This document shows, piece by piece, positions 21,598-32,217 of a DNA stretch of 64,000 nt (position 1 is the first letter of the stretch; every line of letters starts with the position of its first letter). The stretch comes from Euphorbia lathyris (lineage: Eukaryota; Streptophyta; Magnoliopsida; Malpighiales; Euphorbiaceae). The stretch covers positions 84,833,501 to 84,897,500 of the forward strand of contig NC_088916.1 in assembly GCF_963576675.1 (NCBI RefSeq), written 5' to 3'. The position numbers and the translations under genes are program-made. The notes beneath the pieces were generated by a model, which saw only the letters and a list, made by a program, of their open reading frames with translations, searched no databases and was not told the origin of the DNA.

Positions 21598-22063
21598 GGA
21601 TGTACAAGTGGGGCGGACCTCAGATTATATAAGAGGGCGTATCAACTTCTATTCCTAGGCGGATCCCCGGACTTCAGATTATATAAGCGGGCGTATCAAT
21701 TTCTATTCCTAGGCGGATCCCCAAGCTTACTTCCTCACGAAGTAAATCACCAACCACCCTGACATTCCGTATATGCACCTCTGTACGAATTGTCTGGGCG
21801 TATCACTTATTTTACCCTTTTGTTTACCGCTTTGTTGTAACCCTAGTAGGGGTAATCCTGGTCTTTACTATCATTAGGGGATATATTTAAACCCCCACTT
21901 TTGTAAGGATATACAACTTTTTATCAATCAAAAATCATTCTCTTTGAGAACCTAAGGTTTATACCTTGTTATATTGGGATTCACTCCTTCTAGTTTAGCT
22001 AGAGAAGAACCTCTTTGTTGGTTTACGATTAAAACCTTCGTTTATCGCTTTCAATCTGTATCA
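21492..22063 (+). repeat. 3' LTR of CRM copy 1
   Basis: 572 bp, nearly identical to the 5' LTR, preceded by the purine tract AAAGAAGGAGAGAA (21478-21491), which is itself coding. The integrase frame continues 106 bp into it. CTTAT follows at 22064-22068. Confidence 0.9.
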
Positions 22064-22386
22064 CTTATAAGAGTACAAAAGGCAGACTTGAACTAGGACT
22101 CCTGCTCATATTATAATTCAAACTTCCTAAATAAAGATTCTGAAAATAAAATCATACCCCTATTAGAATTAAAACTTCCTAAATAATAATTCTGATAATA
22201 AATTCCTACTCCTCATGGACTAAGACTTCCTAAATAAATAACAATTATGAAACTAGTAAGTCCTAAACCTAATCAAAATAACGATTTATTATGATATAGA
22301 CTAGCTACAACAGTTTTAACATTGCCTTCCCCTACAAAAATGAGTGTGATCTCATGCACAAAGATGATAACTGGAGCTACTTCACC
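22064..22386 (-). mobile_element. small LTR element beside DMS3 copy A, part 2
   Basis: This continues the element cut at 14938. It matches 56339-56627: AAGAGTACAAAAGGCAGACT, several ACTTCCTAAATAA phrases, and the LTR edge near CAGTTTTAACA at 22321. Similarity stops near 22386, inside the internal region. Confidence 0.7.
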
Positions 22387-23010
22387 AAAGCATCAGTTGG
22401 TGATAGGATCTTCATCATCTGGTTCTAGTAAAGGTTCCTCTATATAAATCACAAATAATATTCATAAAGTCATTATAAAAACACAAATAATACTCTCAAG
22501 TCATTATAAAACCACAAATAATTCATAGCAGATCGAACAGATGAGAGGAAAAATTCGATCAAAGCAGATTGACCAGATGAGAGAGATCGACTTCAGCAAA
22601 GCAATCGAGGAAGACAACTGATTGCACAGAACCACAGAAGAACTCGACCAGATGAGGGAAAAGATTTAGGAATTTCAATTTTGTTAGGGTTCAATGCATC
22701 GCACATGAGAGATTTTCAATTTTAGTTTAGTGTTCAATCGATTTGGTGTCTGTATATACTAGTAATCCTGAGATTATTTCATTTTAATTCTTATATTTTT
22801 TGAGTTTTAAAAAAAACCCTTATACTTTCAAAAGTTTTTTAAAAAACCCCAAAAGTGTCCCCGAAGTGTCCCCGCGTATCCCCTCATTTAAAAAAAAGGG
22901 GATACTTCCTAGGGGTGTCCCGTATGTATCCCGCTGAATCCCCGCATCCGGAGTATCGGATACGCGTATGGTGACTTCCGGAAAGTATCAATGCTTCATA
23001 GCATCTCTAA

Positions 23011-23332
23011 GACCATCTCCAACCCAGCATCAAACCGTATGCATCAAAATAGGGTCATTTATCATCAAATTTGATGCTCCATCAAATTTTTTGATGGAGC
23101 ATCATTTAATAAAATAATATTATTTATTTTTTTTTTCATTTATTTTATATACATAAAAACGATAAATCAAGAATCATTTAACACTAATAATCAATCTATG
23201 CAAAATCATTTAACTCTAATAATGATAAAATGGGTTGGAGTAAAAACATTGTAGCAACATCAAAACAGAGAGAGAAAATGATAAAAAAATGGTTTGATGC
23301 AGTAAATTTGATGAAATGTGTTGGAGATTATC
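23011..23332. mobile_element. Tourist-like (PIF/Harbinger) MITE, copy 1
   Basis: 322 bp flanked by TAA (23008-23010 and 23333-23335). Left end GACCATCTCCAACCCAGCAT; reverse complement of right end GATAATCTCCAACACATTTC. The interior contains the palindrome GATGCTCCATCAAA/TTTGATGGAGCATC. It recurs at 47603-47924 as part of the duplicated segment. Confidence 0.8.
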
Positions 23333-24947
23333 TAAGCCCTGGTTAGTTGCAAACTGAAAAGAACTGTTCATTATACCCAAAAGCAATATTACCATCCATA
23401 CGTGGTTCAGATCAACGCGGTTAGGTTTTGACAACAACAAATTTAACTTGTCAAAACTAATTTGTGTGACTCACTTATATACCAAGTAAAACAAAATTCA
23501 CTTGAAATTATATGATTATCGATTTATACACGTGACCAAGATCAGGTAACAAGTTATCACTGCATATTGATGTTACTCGACGAGCAACACCTTTCATTTG
23601 AAGTCAATATATTAGTTGGACAAATAATTATTGAGTTATACAAGCATTTATATGAAATTAGCCCTTTTAAATTTAATGAAATATTTAAATTTTGTTTTTA
23701 ACGTCTTCTAAACACTGTATTTTTTTTTTCATGTGTATACATATGATTGTGATTTGTTACTCATGAGTTAACAAATTATGAACACGTGCAGTGGAGATGG
23801 CATGATTTGTGACATAGAAGATAATTTAAGGAATTATTTTCAAATTGACTGAACTTGTCAACGTTAGGAGTAATATTGCTCTTAACTGTCAATCTTAGAG
23901 TTACAGTTGCACAATTTTAGACGTTAGAGGTAAAATTGCACATACCTATCAATGTTGAGGCTATTTTTACATCTTATCTGAGTTTCAAATTCTCTATTAG
24001 TATGTGTTTGCCGCTTACCCTTCCTCGCTAACCAATCTTTAATCAAATAAAAATATCTGTTAGTATGGATGAAATTGAGTTTACTTAAAAATGTTATGCA
24101 TAAAATTTTATTATTTTATATATTTAGTGTACATATGTACTTTCAGAAAACATATTAGGATCAAATTTAGAACTTATCCGTAAATTCATTATGTATGAAA
24201 ATTATAACAAATGTATTTAAGATATAACACCTCATTTCAAATGGCCCATTTTTTATTTTTCAATTTTCACATTTTTTAAATACAAAATTTATTTGTTGCA
24301 ATAAAATGAACAAGAGAGTGGAGAATTTATCTGTACATGAGTACTCATGGTTGTAATATAAAATAGGTATACTTTGTAAGTTCATCAGGTTCAAAAATTT
24401 TATCTAGATACAATATATATTTATCTTTTGAAATGGAGTCATCGTTTTAATTAGATGCCGTAAAATATAATTTTCTGCTTATTTATTTTTAAAAATAATA
24501 TGTGAATTTATAGTCATAAAAAAAACCTTTTTTATGACTATAAAAAATAATAAAAATAATTTTTTTTTAAATTTTCCTAAATGACATATAGTTTTGAATA
24601 AACAATAAACTAAGTGGATAACCATCATAAGTGTTATGATGTAAAATATAGCAACTTATCTTTGACCTATTTCAAATAAAAGAAACATTGAATCTAAACA
24701 ACATCGCCTCAATTGGTAAGCAGTTACATATATAAACAAAAATTATAATATTTATTTTAGGAAAAAGGAATAAATAAAATTATAATAATTAAATATTTAG
24801 GAAAATGATGTTATTTTCAGAATTTCCATTAAGCAGTTACATATATAAACAAAAATGAATAATATTTAATTTATAAGTTTTAATTTTTTTTAAACCATTT
24901 ATTTTATGAGTTTTAAATAATGAAGTAGTTTCTATATATACACAATT

Positions 24948-25349
24948 GGGGTGTTTGTTAGAAGGGATATAGGAGGTGTGATAGGAATAAAAAACACGAG
25001 ATAAGTTATCCCATGTTTGTTTGGGAGATAGAAGAGTGAGACGGATGAGGGATAAGCTTCTTATCCCTCGAATCCTATACCCAGGAGGGGGTGGTATAAG
25101 ATGGTGGGATAAGCTCCTGCGATTTTAATATGATGGAAAAGTCCATTTTATCCCTCAAATTAATGTTATGTAGTTTAAATAGGGTTAAAATAGTAAAATG
25201 TATTATTTTATCCCTATTCTTATCCCACGTACCAAACATTGAATAATAATTCTCGACTATCATATTTTTATCCTTATCCCAACTATTTATCCTTATCCCT
25301 ATCCCAACCTTTATTCCTATCCCTATCCCAATAGAATACCAAACGCCCC
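24948..25349. mobile_element. hAT-like MITE, copy 1
   Basis: About 400 bp with ends GGGGTGTTTGTTAGAAGGGA and, reverse complemented, GGGGCGTTTGGTATTCTATT. Arms continue with GGGATA and GGAATAAA motifs, and the right side is packed with TTATCCCTATCCC. No clear 8-bp duplication was found, so the superfamily is tentative. Confidence 0.6.
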
Positions 25350-25461
25350 GAATGGGTAGGTGAGTTTATTTGTATATATAATTGATATAAGTATAGTCGC
25401 TGCTCCATGCTAGTTTTACACCTTATTGAAAGAGAATATAAAAAGATCTTCATGGCTGCTC

Positions 25462-25564
25462 TGGCTAATATTGCACATGTCGCCGACAATGACTAATCAT
25501 GAGGAGGACTTGTTTCCTCCTCTAGTTATGGTTGATGGCCGGCGACATTGTGCAATATTAGCCA
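25462..25564 (+). other. inverted-repeat hairpin resembling a microRNA or siRNA precursor, copy 1
   Basis: A 24-nt left arm (25462-25485, TGGCTAATATTGCACATGTC...) pairs with a 25-nt right arm (25540-25564) with only one extra base. An inner stem GAGGAGGA/TCCTCCTC (about 25501-25522) closes the loop. The shape is that of a plant stem-loop precursor. A TATA-like TGTATATATAAT lies about 90 bp upstream (25371). It is kept in copy 2 with one loop-side change. No known microRNA is claimed. Confidence 0.5.
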
Positions 25565-26082
25565 CCAGTAGTCTTTCTTTAGCCACAAAGTGTTTTAGCA
25601 CAAGTCAACAGTTATGGAAGGTGTTTTTCTTCTTGCAGATTCATACAAATTTAATCAACAAATCAGAGTTATCAAGGTTTTTTTCATATTGCAGATTCAT
25701 AAAAAAAATTAGTCAACAAATTTTCATATTATGTTCTTTCATCATCCATTTGATTAGATCTGTTTTTAATTTGTGAATTGTACTGCAGTCTCGTATAGAT
25801 TATAGGTTTGATTACCTTTTGGGAAGGAAAAATTAGTGAATAAATTAGGGTCGGACTTCTTCTTTTTTTCGATTTCTGATTTGCAGATGAACATTTTTAA
25901 TTTGAATTGATTTTTTTTTTAATAATTGGGTTCTTAATTCGAAGATGAACATATTTTTTATTATTTTCCTGCTTTTTTCCACCCAATTCAAGCTTGTATG
26001 TATATTTGTTTATTCAATCAATGGATTTTGAATATGGGATGATTCAATAAAGTTATCTTACCAATTAGGTTTTTCAGTTCTT

Positions 26083-26511
26083 GGCTCTACCTTTAAAGAG
26101 CTCAGTAGAGGATTTGAAATCTCGGAAGTGTTCCGGGGACAGGACGTAGGCTTAGAAGAAGCCGAACCTGGATAGATCTGCTGAGTGAAGTATTTCTAAA
26201 CCTTAACTCCTTATTTATATTGCTTGCTTAAAACAAACTAAAACTGACCAAGTAAAAGAGGTCAAGCTGAGTTGTGCGCTGCCAACGAATTAAGTCAGGA
26301 ATAGACTCTAAGTGCTATTTCCTGATCTAAGCAACGAAACTGACCTAGTCACTAGTTGACTAAGCCAGTGTCTTGTCGATTGATCAGCGCCGCTGTCATA
26401 TAATCTTTTCTAAAAGAAAAGAAATCTGCCCTAATCGTTTTAAAAGGTAAAATAGTTCCTAAACCCCCCCCCCCCTTAGAACTATACTTGCAACCTTACA
26501 AGGGACCAACA
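26083..26511 (+). repeat. 5' LTR of the copia element, 3' third only
   Basis: It starts abruptly at GGCTCTACC, equivalent to 18312 in the solo LTR and 42899 in the 3' LTR, and ends GGACCAACA at 26511. The missing left two thirds are explained by the duplication junction. Confidence 0.9.
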
Positions 26512-26513
26512 AG

Positions 26514-26525
26514 TGGTATCAGAGC
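26514..26525 (+). other. primer binding site, initiator-Met tRNA type
   Basis: TGGTATCAGAGC two bases after the LTR end, as expected for plant copia elements. Confidence 0.85.
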
Positions 26526-26573
26526 TTAAAAGCTTATTACTAAAGGTCTAACAACCTTGAGTTGATCCATACC

Positions 26574-28295
26574 ATGGGCGAAAACAGCACTCGATTTCTC
26601 CCTGGAAACCAGACAACTCAGATATTACCTAAGGGGCTGTCCATTACCAGGCCTCCCCTATTCTTCGGGTCAAACTATACCTTTTGGAAGAATAGGATGA
26701 AGAACTTCATTCAAGCTACAAACATGAGTGCCTGGCTATCTATAGTCCAAGGCCCGTTTGTACCAGTGAAAGTTGTTGCTGGCCAGTCAGTTGTTAAGAA
26801 GCTTCAAAACCATGCTTCGGCTATCAATATGCTTCACTGTGCGCTCGATGCTGCAGAATATAACAAAATCTCAGGTTGTGAGTCGGCACAAGAGATCTGG
26901 AAAAAGCTGGAAGTCACCTACGAGGGAACAAACAAAGTAAAAGAATCCAAGGTGAATCAGCAGATGAGACTGTACGAGCTGTTCGAGATGAACAATGATG
27001 AGGGCATTTCAGACATGAACGCAAGGTTCACCAACATCATTAATGAGCTCAAGAGACTTGGGAAAATCTTCACTGAGGAAGAACAAGTCAAAAAGATACT
27101 CAGGAGTCTTCCAAAAGACTGGCAAGCAAAGAAGACAGCAGTTGAGGAAGCTCAGGATTTAACCACCTACAAATATGACGAACTCATCGGTTCATTGCTG
27201 ACCCATGAGATATCCATGAAAAACTTTGAGGTGAAGGAAAAATCTGATGACAAGAAGCAGAAGTCACTTGTCATGAAGGCTGACTCCACTGACGGGAGTT
27301 CAACTGATGATGAGGAGATGGCTATGTTCACAAGAAAGATGAAGAGGCTGTTCAGGAAGAACGACAAATATTCTAAAAAGCCTTACAAAAAGTTTGATAA
27401 GTATAAGGCTGACTCAAGCGACAACAAATACAGAAAGGACAGCTCAAAGCCCATTACATACTTTGAGTACCACCAAGATGGCCATATTAAGTCAAACTGC
27501 CCCACGTTGAGGAAAGACAAGAAAAGTGGGAAAAAGACAATGGTGTCTACTTGGAGTGACAGTGATGAATCTTCATCAACAGAAACCGAGGCCACCGAGT
27601 CAGCGAAGATATGCTTTATGGCTGACGAACTTGCTGAGCCATGCATTTCTGAGCATGCTGACCAATCTGATGAGTCGGATAATGAAGAGCAATCTAATGA
27701 GGTAATCTCACTCTCTCAACTCAGAAATGAAATGGGTAACGCCCTGAGTGATCTCTATACACTTGTTAAAAAGTGTAACAGGAAGATTAAAGTTCTCAGC
27801 CGGCGCTGTGATGAAGTAGAAGAGGTCAAACTGAGTGACCTCAGATACCTTCTTCAAGACAACTCAGTTTTGCATGAAAATATGAAAATCATTCATGAGT
27901 CTGTCTCTGAAGTCCAGTCAGTTTCAAAGAAACTGAGGAAGGATGTCACAACCATTCAGAACCAATTAAAGGTTCCAAACAAAAACAATTTTCCGCTGAG
28001 AACTCAGTATCAAGGTACACAGTACCAAGGTACTCAGCAGAGACGAAATCCCCAGCGAAAAGTCCAATGTGACTTTTGTGGGAAGTTAGGACACACTACT
28101 AAAGTGTGCTGGCACGCTCAGTACTGGGGTGCTGACAAGTCAGTAAAAAATCCTAAACAGAAGGTCAGTTGTGACTTCTGTGGAAAGAATGGCCATACTA
28201 TCAATGTATGTCGCCATAAAATAAAATATGATGCTATACCTGTTGCACCTAACAAGTCAGGACCCAAAAAGAATTGGGTACCTAAAAGTAACTAG
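26574..28295 (+). CDS. copia gag (UBN2/Retrotran_gag type) with CCHC knuckles
   Basis: ATG at 26574 is chosen because upstream in-frame codons lack ATG back to the PBS region. The 573-residue product has the plant copia gag core (FGSNYTFWKNRMKNFI, SAQEIWKKLEVTYEGT, RFTNIINELKRLGK, LPKDWQAKKTAVEE), an acidic Ser-rich linker and two good C-x2-C-x4-H-x4-C knuckles near the C-terminus (CDFCGKLGHTTKVC and CDFCGKNGHTINVC). A third, earlier knuckle reads YFEYHQDGHIKSNC, with both leading Cys as Tyr (TAC for TGC). Gag would form virus-like particles. It stops with TAG at 28293-28295, four bases into the pol frame, which is shifted relative to gag. Confidence 0.9.
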   Translation: MGENSTRFLPGNQTTQILPKGLSITRPPLFFGSNYTFWKNRMKNFIQATNMSAWLSIVQGPFVPVKVVAGQSVVKKLQNHASAINMLHCALDAAEYNKISGCESAQEIWKKLEVTYEGTNKVKESKVNQQMRLYELFEMNNDEGISDMNARFTNIINELKRLGKIFTEEEQVKKILRSLPKDWQAKKTAVEEAQDLTTYKYDELIGSLLTHEISMKNFEVKEKSDDKKQKSLVMKADSTDGSSTDDEEMAMFTRKMKRLFRKNDKYSKKPYKKFDKYKADSSDNKYRKDSSKPITYFEYHQDGHIKSNCPTLRKDKKSGKKTMVSTWSDSDESSSTETEATESAKICFMADELAEPCISEHADQSDESDNEEQSNEVISLSQLRNEMGNALSDLYTLVKKCNRKIKVLSRRCDEVEEVKLSDLRYLLQDNSVLHENMKIIHESVSEVQSVSKKLRKDVTTIQNQLKVPNKNNFPLRTQYQGTQYQGTQQRRNPQRKVQCDFCGKLGHTTKVCWHAQYWGADKSVKNPKQKVSCDFCGKNGHTINVCRHKIKYDAIPVAPNKSGPKKNWVPKSN

Positions 28296-31200
28296 TTACA
28301 ATGCAGGTAAGCCTGAGATGTGCCGAGAAGTCAAAGATGTGGTATATTGACAACGCATGCTCAAGGCATATGATGGGTGATGAAACTCAGTTCATCACGT
28401 TTGAACGTAAACGAGGAGGGAGTGTAAGTTTTGGAGACAACAAGAAGGGTAAGATAGTAGGCTCAGGAATCATCGGAGGTAACCCTACTATTGAATCTGT
28501 CTCCCTAGTCAGCGGACTCAAATATAACTTACTCAGCGTAGCTCAGCTATGTGACAATGGGAGAAAAGTTATATTTGATACTACTGGATGTAAAATATAC
28601 GAGGGTAAAACTAATGAGTTAATTTTAACTACCCCTCGGATAGATAATGTCTTTATGCTAGACTTAGAGAAAAAGTTTTCAAAAACTGTGTGCTTAGTAA
28701 CAAAGGAAGAAAATTCCTGGCTATGGCACAGGAGTCTTGGTCATGTAAGCATGGACCTCCTGGCCAAATTAGCAAGAAAGAAATTGGTTGAGGGACTGCC
28801 TGAACTTAAATTTCAAAAAGATCAATTATGCCATGTTTGCCAAGCTGGAAAACAAACCAAGCAATCTTTTCACAGTAAAAACATTGTCTCAACTAAGTGT
28901 CCATTAGAAATGCTACACTTGGATCTTTTTGGTTCAGTCCAGCCGCTGAGTCTGGGTGGAAGAAGGTTTTCCTTGGTTATTGTAGATGATTTCTCTCGGT
29001 ACACATGGGTTATCCTGCTGACCAGTAAGGACGAGACCTTTGAGACATTTTCAAACTTGGTTAGAAAAATTGAAAATGAGAAAGACCTAAAATTAGCTCA
29101 TATCCGTAGTGATAACGATGGAGAATTCAAAAACCAAAAGTTTGTTGAATTCTGTGAAGCCAGCGGCATTGGCCATAATTTCTCTGCTCCTATAACGCCT
29201 CAGCAAAATGGGGTTATTGAAAGGAAGAACAGAACTCTGGTTGAGATTGCCAGGACAATGCTGGATGAGCATAGGCTTCCAAAGTATTTTTGGGGAGAAG
29301 CTGTTAACACAACATGCTATATTCTGAATAGGGCTCTAGTTAGACCTATACTTAAGAAAACCCCTTATGAACTTTGGAAAGGACGAAAGCCCAACATTGG
29401 ATACTTTCGTGCCTTTGGCTGTAGATGCTTTATTTTAAATACCAAAGATAGCTTAGCCAAATTTGATTCAAAAGCTGATGTGGCTATCTTTCTAGGCTAC
29501 TCAACAAACAGCAAAGCATACAGAGTTTTTAATAAGAGAACTCAAGTATTAGAAGAATCTATACATGTGCAATTCGATGAAACTGACCCTGCAGGAAGAT
29601 ACCAGCCGCTGATAGAAGATGAACCAAACTCAGCACCTGCTGATCAAGAACCAGCTATTGAGTCCTTCACAAAACGGCTGACCAAGAGTAAGAGTGAACC
29701 TAAGATTACTTTCACTGACCAATCTACTTCTACAGAGAATGTTGAAACACAGATAGAACAAGACATAAATCTACCCAAGGAGATAAGAGTCCTAAGAGGG
29801 CATTCAGAAAATGCAATTCTTGGCTCAGTTGGAAATACGCTGATGACAAGAAATCAACTAAGGAAGTATCTCGGCAATGTAGCTTTTGTCTTAGTACAGG
29901 AGCCGAAGAACTTTGCCGAAGCTGAGGATGACGAATTCTGGATGAATGCCATGCAAGAGGAACTCAATCAGTTCAGGAGGAATAATGTGTGGGAGCTAGT
30001 GCCACATCCTAGGAGCCAAAAGACCATTGGAACGAGATGAGTCTTCAGGAACAAGCTGGATGAACAAGGAAACATAGTCAGAAACAAGGCAAGACTTGTA
30101 GCTCAGGGCTACAGTCAGCAAGAAGGTATTGACTACGGTGAGACCTTTGCCCCAGTGTCAAGGCTAGAAACAATTAGGATTTTATGTGTATATGCATCGT
30201 ATATGAATTTTAAACTGTTTCAAATGGATGTTAAAAGTGCATTTCTTAATGGAGTAATAAACGAGGAGGTCTATGTCAATCAGCCTCCAGGGTTTGAGGA
30301 TTCTAAGTTCCCAAACCACGTTTACAAACTCAAAAAGGCTCTGTATGGCCTCAAGCAAGCACCACGTGCTTGGTATGAGAGGCTGACCAACTTCTTACTG
30401 ACTAGAAATTATGTCAGGGGTCAAGCTGATACAACCTTATTCATTAAGAGAAAGGGTAAAGATACCCTGCTGGCACAAATATATGTAGATGACATTATAT
30501 TTGGTGCTACTAATGAATCTATGTGCAAGGAATTTAGCAAACAAATGCAGACTGAATTCGAAATGTCAATGATGGGAGAACTCAACTTCTTCCTCGGACT
30601 TCAAATTAAACAAGGAAAGAATGGCATATTCATCAGTCAGGCTAAATATGCCAAGGAGATATTGAAGAAATATGAACTAGAACATTGTAAGCCAATATCC
30701 ACTCCTATGGGCACTGACACTGTCCTCTGTGCTGATGAAAATGGTAAGTCAGTAGACAGCAAGTTATACCGAGGTATGATTGGCTCTTTACTTTACTTAA
30801 CAGTAAGTAGGCCAGACATTCAGTTCTCAGTATGTTATTGTGCTAGATATCAAGCTAACCCTAAGGAATCCCATTACATAGTTGTAAAAAGGATCCTTAG
30901 ATATTTGCAAAGCTCAGTAAATGCAGGTTTGTGGTATCCAAATACTCATGACTTTACACTCATTGGATACACTGACGCTGACTATGGACGAGACAAGCTG
31001 GAAAGAAAAAGCACCTCTGGAGGATGCCATTTCCTAGGAAGCTGTCTTGTATCTTGGTTCAGCAAGAAGCAGGCGTCAGTAGCCCTGTCCACAACTGAAG
31101 CTGAGTACATTGCTGCTGGAAACTGTGTTGCTCAAGTCCTATGGATTAAGCAACAGCTTGAAGATTATGGTGTTCAAACAAAGACAATTGAAGTCAAATG

Positions 31201-31429
31201 CGACAACAAGAGTGCAATTGACCTCTCAAAGAACCCAATCCAGCACAGTAGGATGAAGCATGTCAGCATAAGGCATCACTTCATCAGAGATCATGTACTC
31301 AAGAAAGAAGTTAAGCTGACTTATGTGCCAACAGATGAGCAGCTTGCTGATATCTTTACAAAGCCTCTAGCACGAGAGCAATTTAGCATACTGAGAGAAG
31401 CCATTGGTATGTTTAATCCACTGTCTTAA
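28292..31429 (+). pseudogene. copia pol (protease, integrase, RT, RNase H) with one nonsense codon
   Basis: Frame open from 28292; the only interruption is TGA at 30038-30040, where copia pols have Trp (WVFRNK). Protease: WYIDNACSRHMMGD, where the usual DSG triad reads DNA. Pre-integrase finger: LWHRSLGH ... CHVCQAGKQ. Integrase acidic residues sit in LHLDLFGS, RSDNDGEF and NGVIERKNRT. RT: FQMDVKSAFLNG and YVDDIIFG. RNase H: GYTDADYGRD and LSTTEAEYIAAG. The frame ends with TAA at 31427-31429. It is one frame off gag, so expression would need a frameshift, or an indel has occurred near 28290. Probably inactive. Confidence 0.9.
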
Positions 31430-31898
31430 ATTCCTAAGTAAAAATGTGATATGATGCATGCTGAATGAATGTTAACATGCTGAGTATTTTAAAGAGTATC
31501 TGTCAAAATCACATGCCCAGAAATAAATGCACACTGAGTGAGTTATCTCATGCCGAGTAACTAAACCTCTACAACTATCCGTTGAACAAAACCGACTACT
31601 CAGAATACGAAACGTTTATATCATCAAACACTGAGTAAAAGTAATTATTAGCATTTAATGCCACCACACGCGTAATGACACCTGTACTGCACATGCGCCG
31701 AATACGTCTTAAAAGTGTCATAAATGTCAGGGTTTCTGCCGATTGGACAACCCAAGGACAAAACCGACTTAAATTCAAACGGAACCCTAGATTAAAAAAA
31801 AATCTATAAATAGTAGGTATTTCTCACTACCTTCTCTTTACGCGCACTGAACTTTAGAACGCTTCAGAATTTCCTTAAGCACCTAAGAACTTCCCAAG
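31430..31898 (+). other. pol-ORF3 spacer
   Basis: Non-coding, A-rich toward the right. It holds repeated CTGAGTA/ACTGAGT words and a TATA box upstream of ORF3. No other gene seen. Confidence 0.5.
31804..31813 (+). promoter_or_regulatory. TATA box upstream of copia ORF3
   Basis: CTATAAATAG lies 86 bp before the ORF3 ATG. The element's LTR promoter has the same core (17977-17986). It suggests a separate internal transcript for ORF3; transcription itself is not shown. Confidence 0.5.
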
Positions 31899-32217
31899 AT
31901 GACAAAACCCTCTTTCAACGTCTCCGGTGCCGGTCGTTCCCAGACCACCACTGATGAACAAACAACCAGCAATCCCCCAACTCAGCCTTCCCAGGCCTTA
32001 GAAAAACAAGCCTCTGTTTCTACACAGGAACATGCCGAACAACCTAACCCTGTCAATCCAACAATCCACACCGAGCAAACTCAAGAAGAAAACATAGCAC
32101 CCGTCAGCTCTGAACCTATCCAACCTGAACATTCAACTGAAGCTGACCCTGCTCACCAAACATCTGGACAACAAACACTTGAGCAGAACCCAACACTAAC
32201 TCCAGTCCCTGACCCAG

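Larger units (their letters stand above)
14939..22063 (+). mobile_element. CRM-clade Ty3/gypsy chromovirus, copy 1 (complete ends, inactive)
   Basis: Two LTRs (14939-15508 and 21492-22063) face the same way and are flanked by CTTAT on both sides (14934-14938 and 22064-22068). The ends are TGATGC...TATCA. Behind the 5' LTR is a Met-tRNA-type PBS, then gag, protease, RT, RNase H and integrase in one frame. That frame runs past the start of the 3' LTR and ends at 21597, a feature of CRM elements, as are the LTR start TGATGCAGACATCC and the acidic EGENDADI just before the LTR. A solo copia LTR interrupts the protease-RT junction. Net length without it is about 5.8 kb. Stops and catalytic substitutions make it defective. 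Confidence 0.9.
22387..26082. other. flanking DNA, copy 1: no gene recognised
   Basis: AT-rich DNA with repeated CGACCAGATGAG phrases (22530-22660), a C-rich stretch of GTGTCCCCG and GTATCCCG motifs including a GTATCCCC/GGGGATAC hairpin (22850-22980), two MITEs, an inverted-repeat hairpin at 25462-25564, and a short palindrome around TATAGTCATAAAAA near 24510-24545. No host exon was recognised on either strand. Confidence 0.5.
18312..26084. repeat. tandem duplication, left copy (pairs with 42899-50677)
   Basis: The rest of the copia LTR, the CRM 3' half and about 4 kb of flank recur in the same order at 42899-50677, with only scattered differences visible by eye. The left copy ends at 26083-26084 in GG, where the sequence jumps straight into mid-LTR of the copia (CTCTACC). 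The right copy continues past GG into unrelated flank (TTCTGCAAGG). Confidence 0.9.

Noticed and set aside
25426..25776. 116-codon plus-strand ORF
   Set aside because: It runs through the inverted-repeat hairpin and low-complexity DNA, has no domain, and copy 2 is truncated by a frame change.
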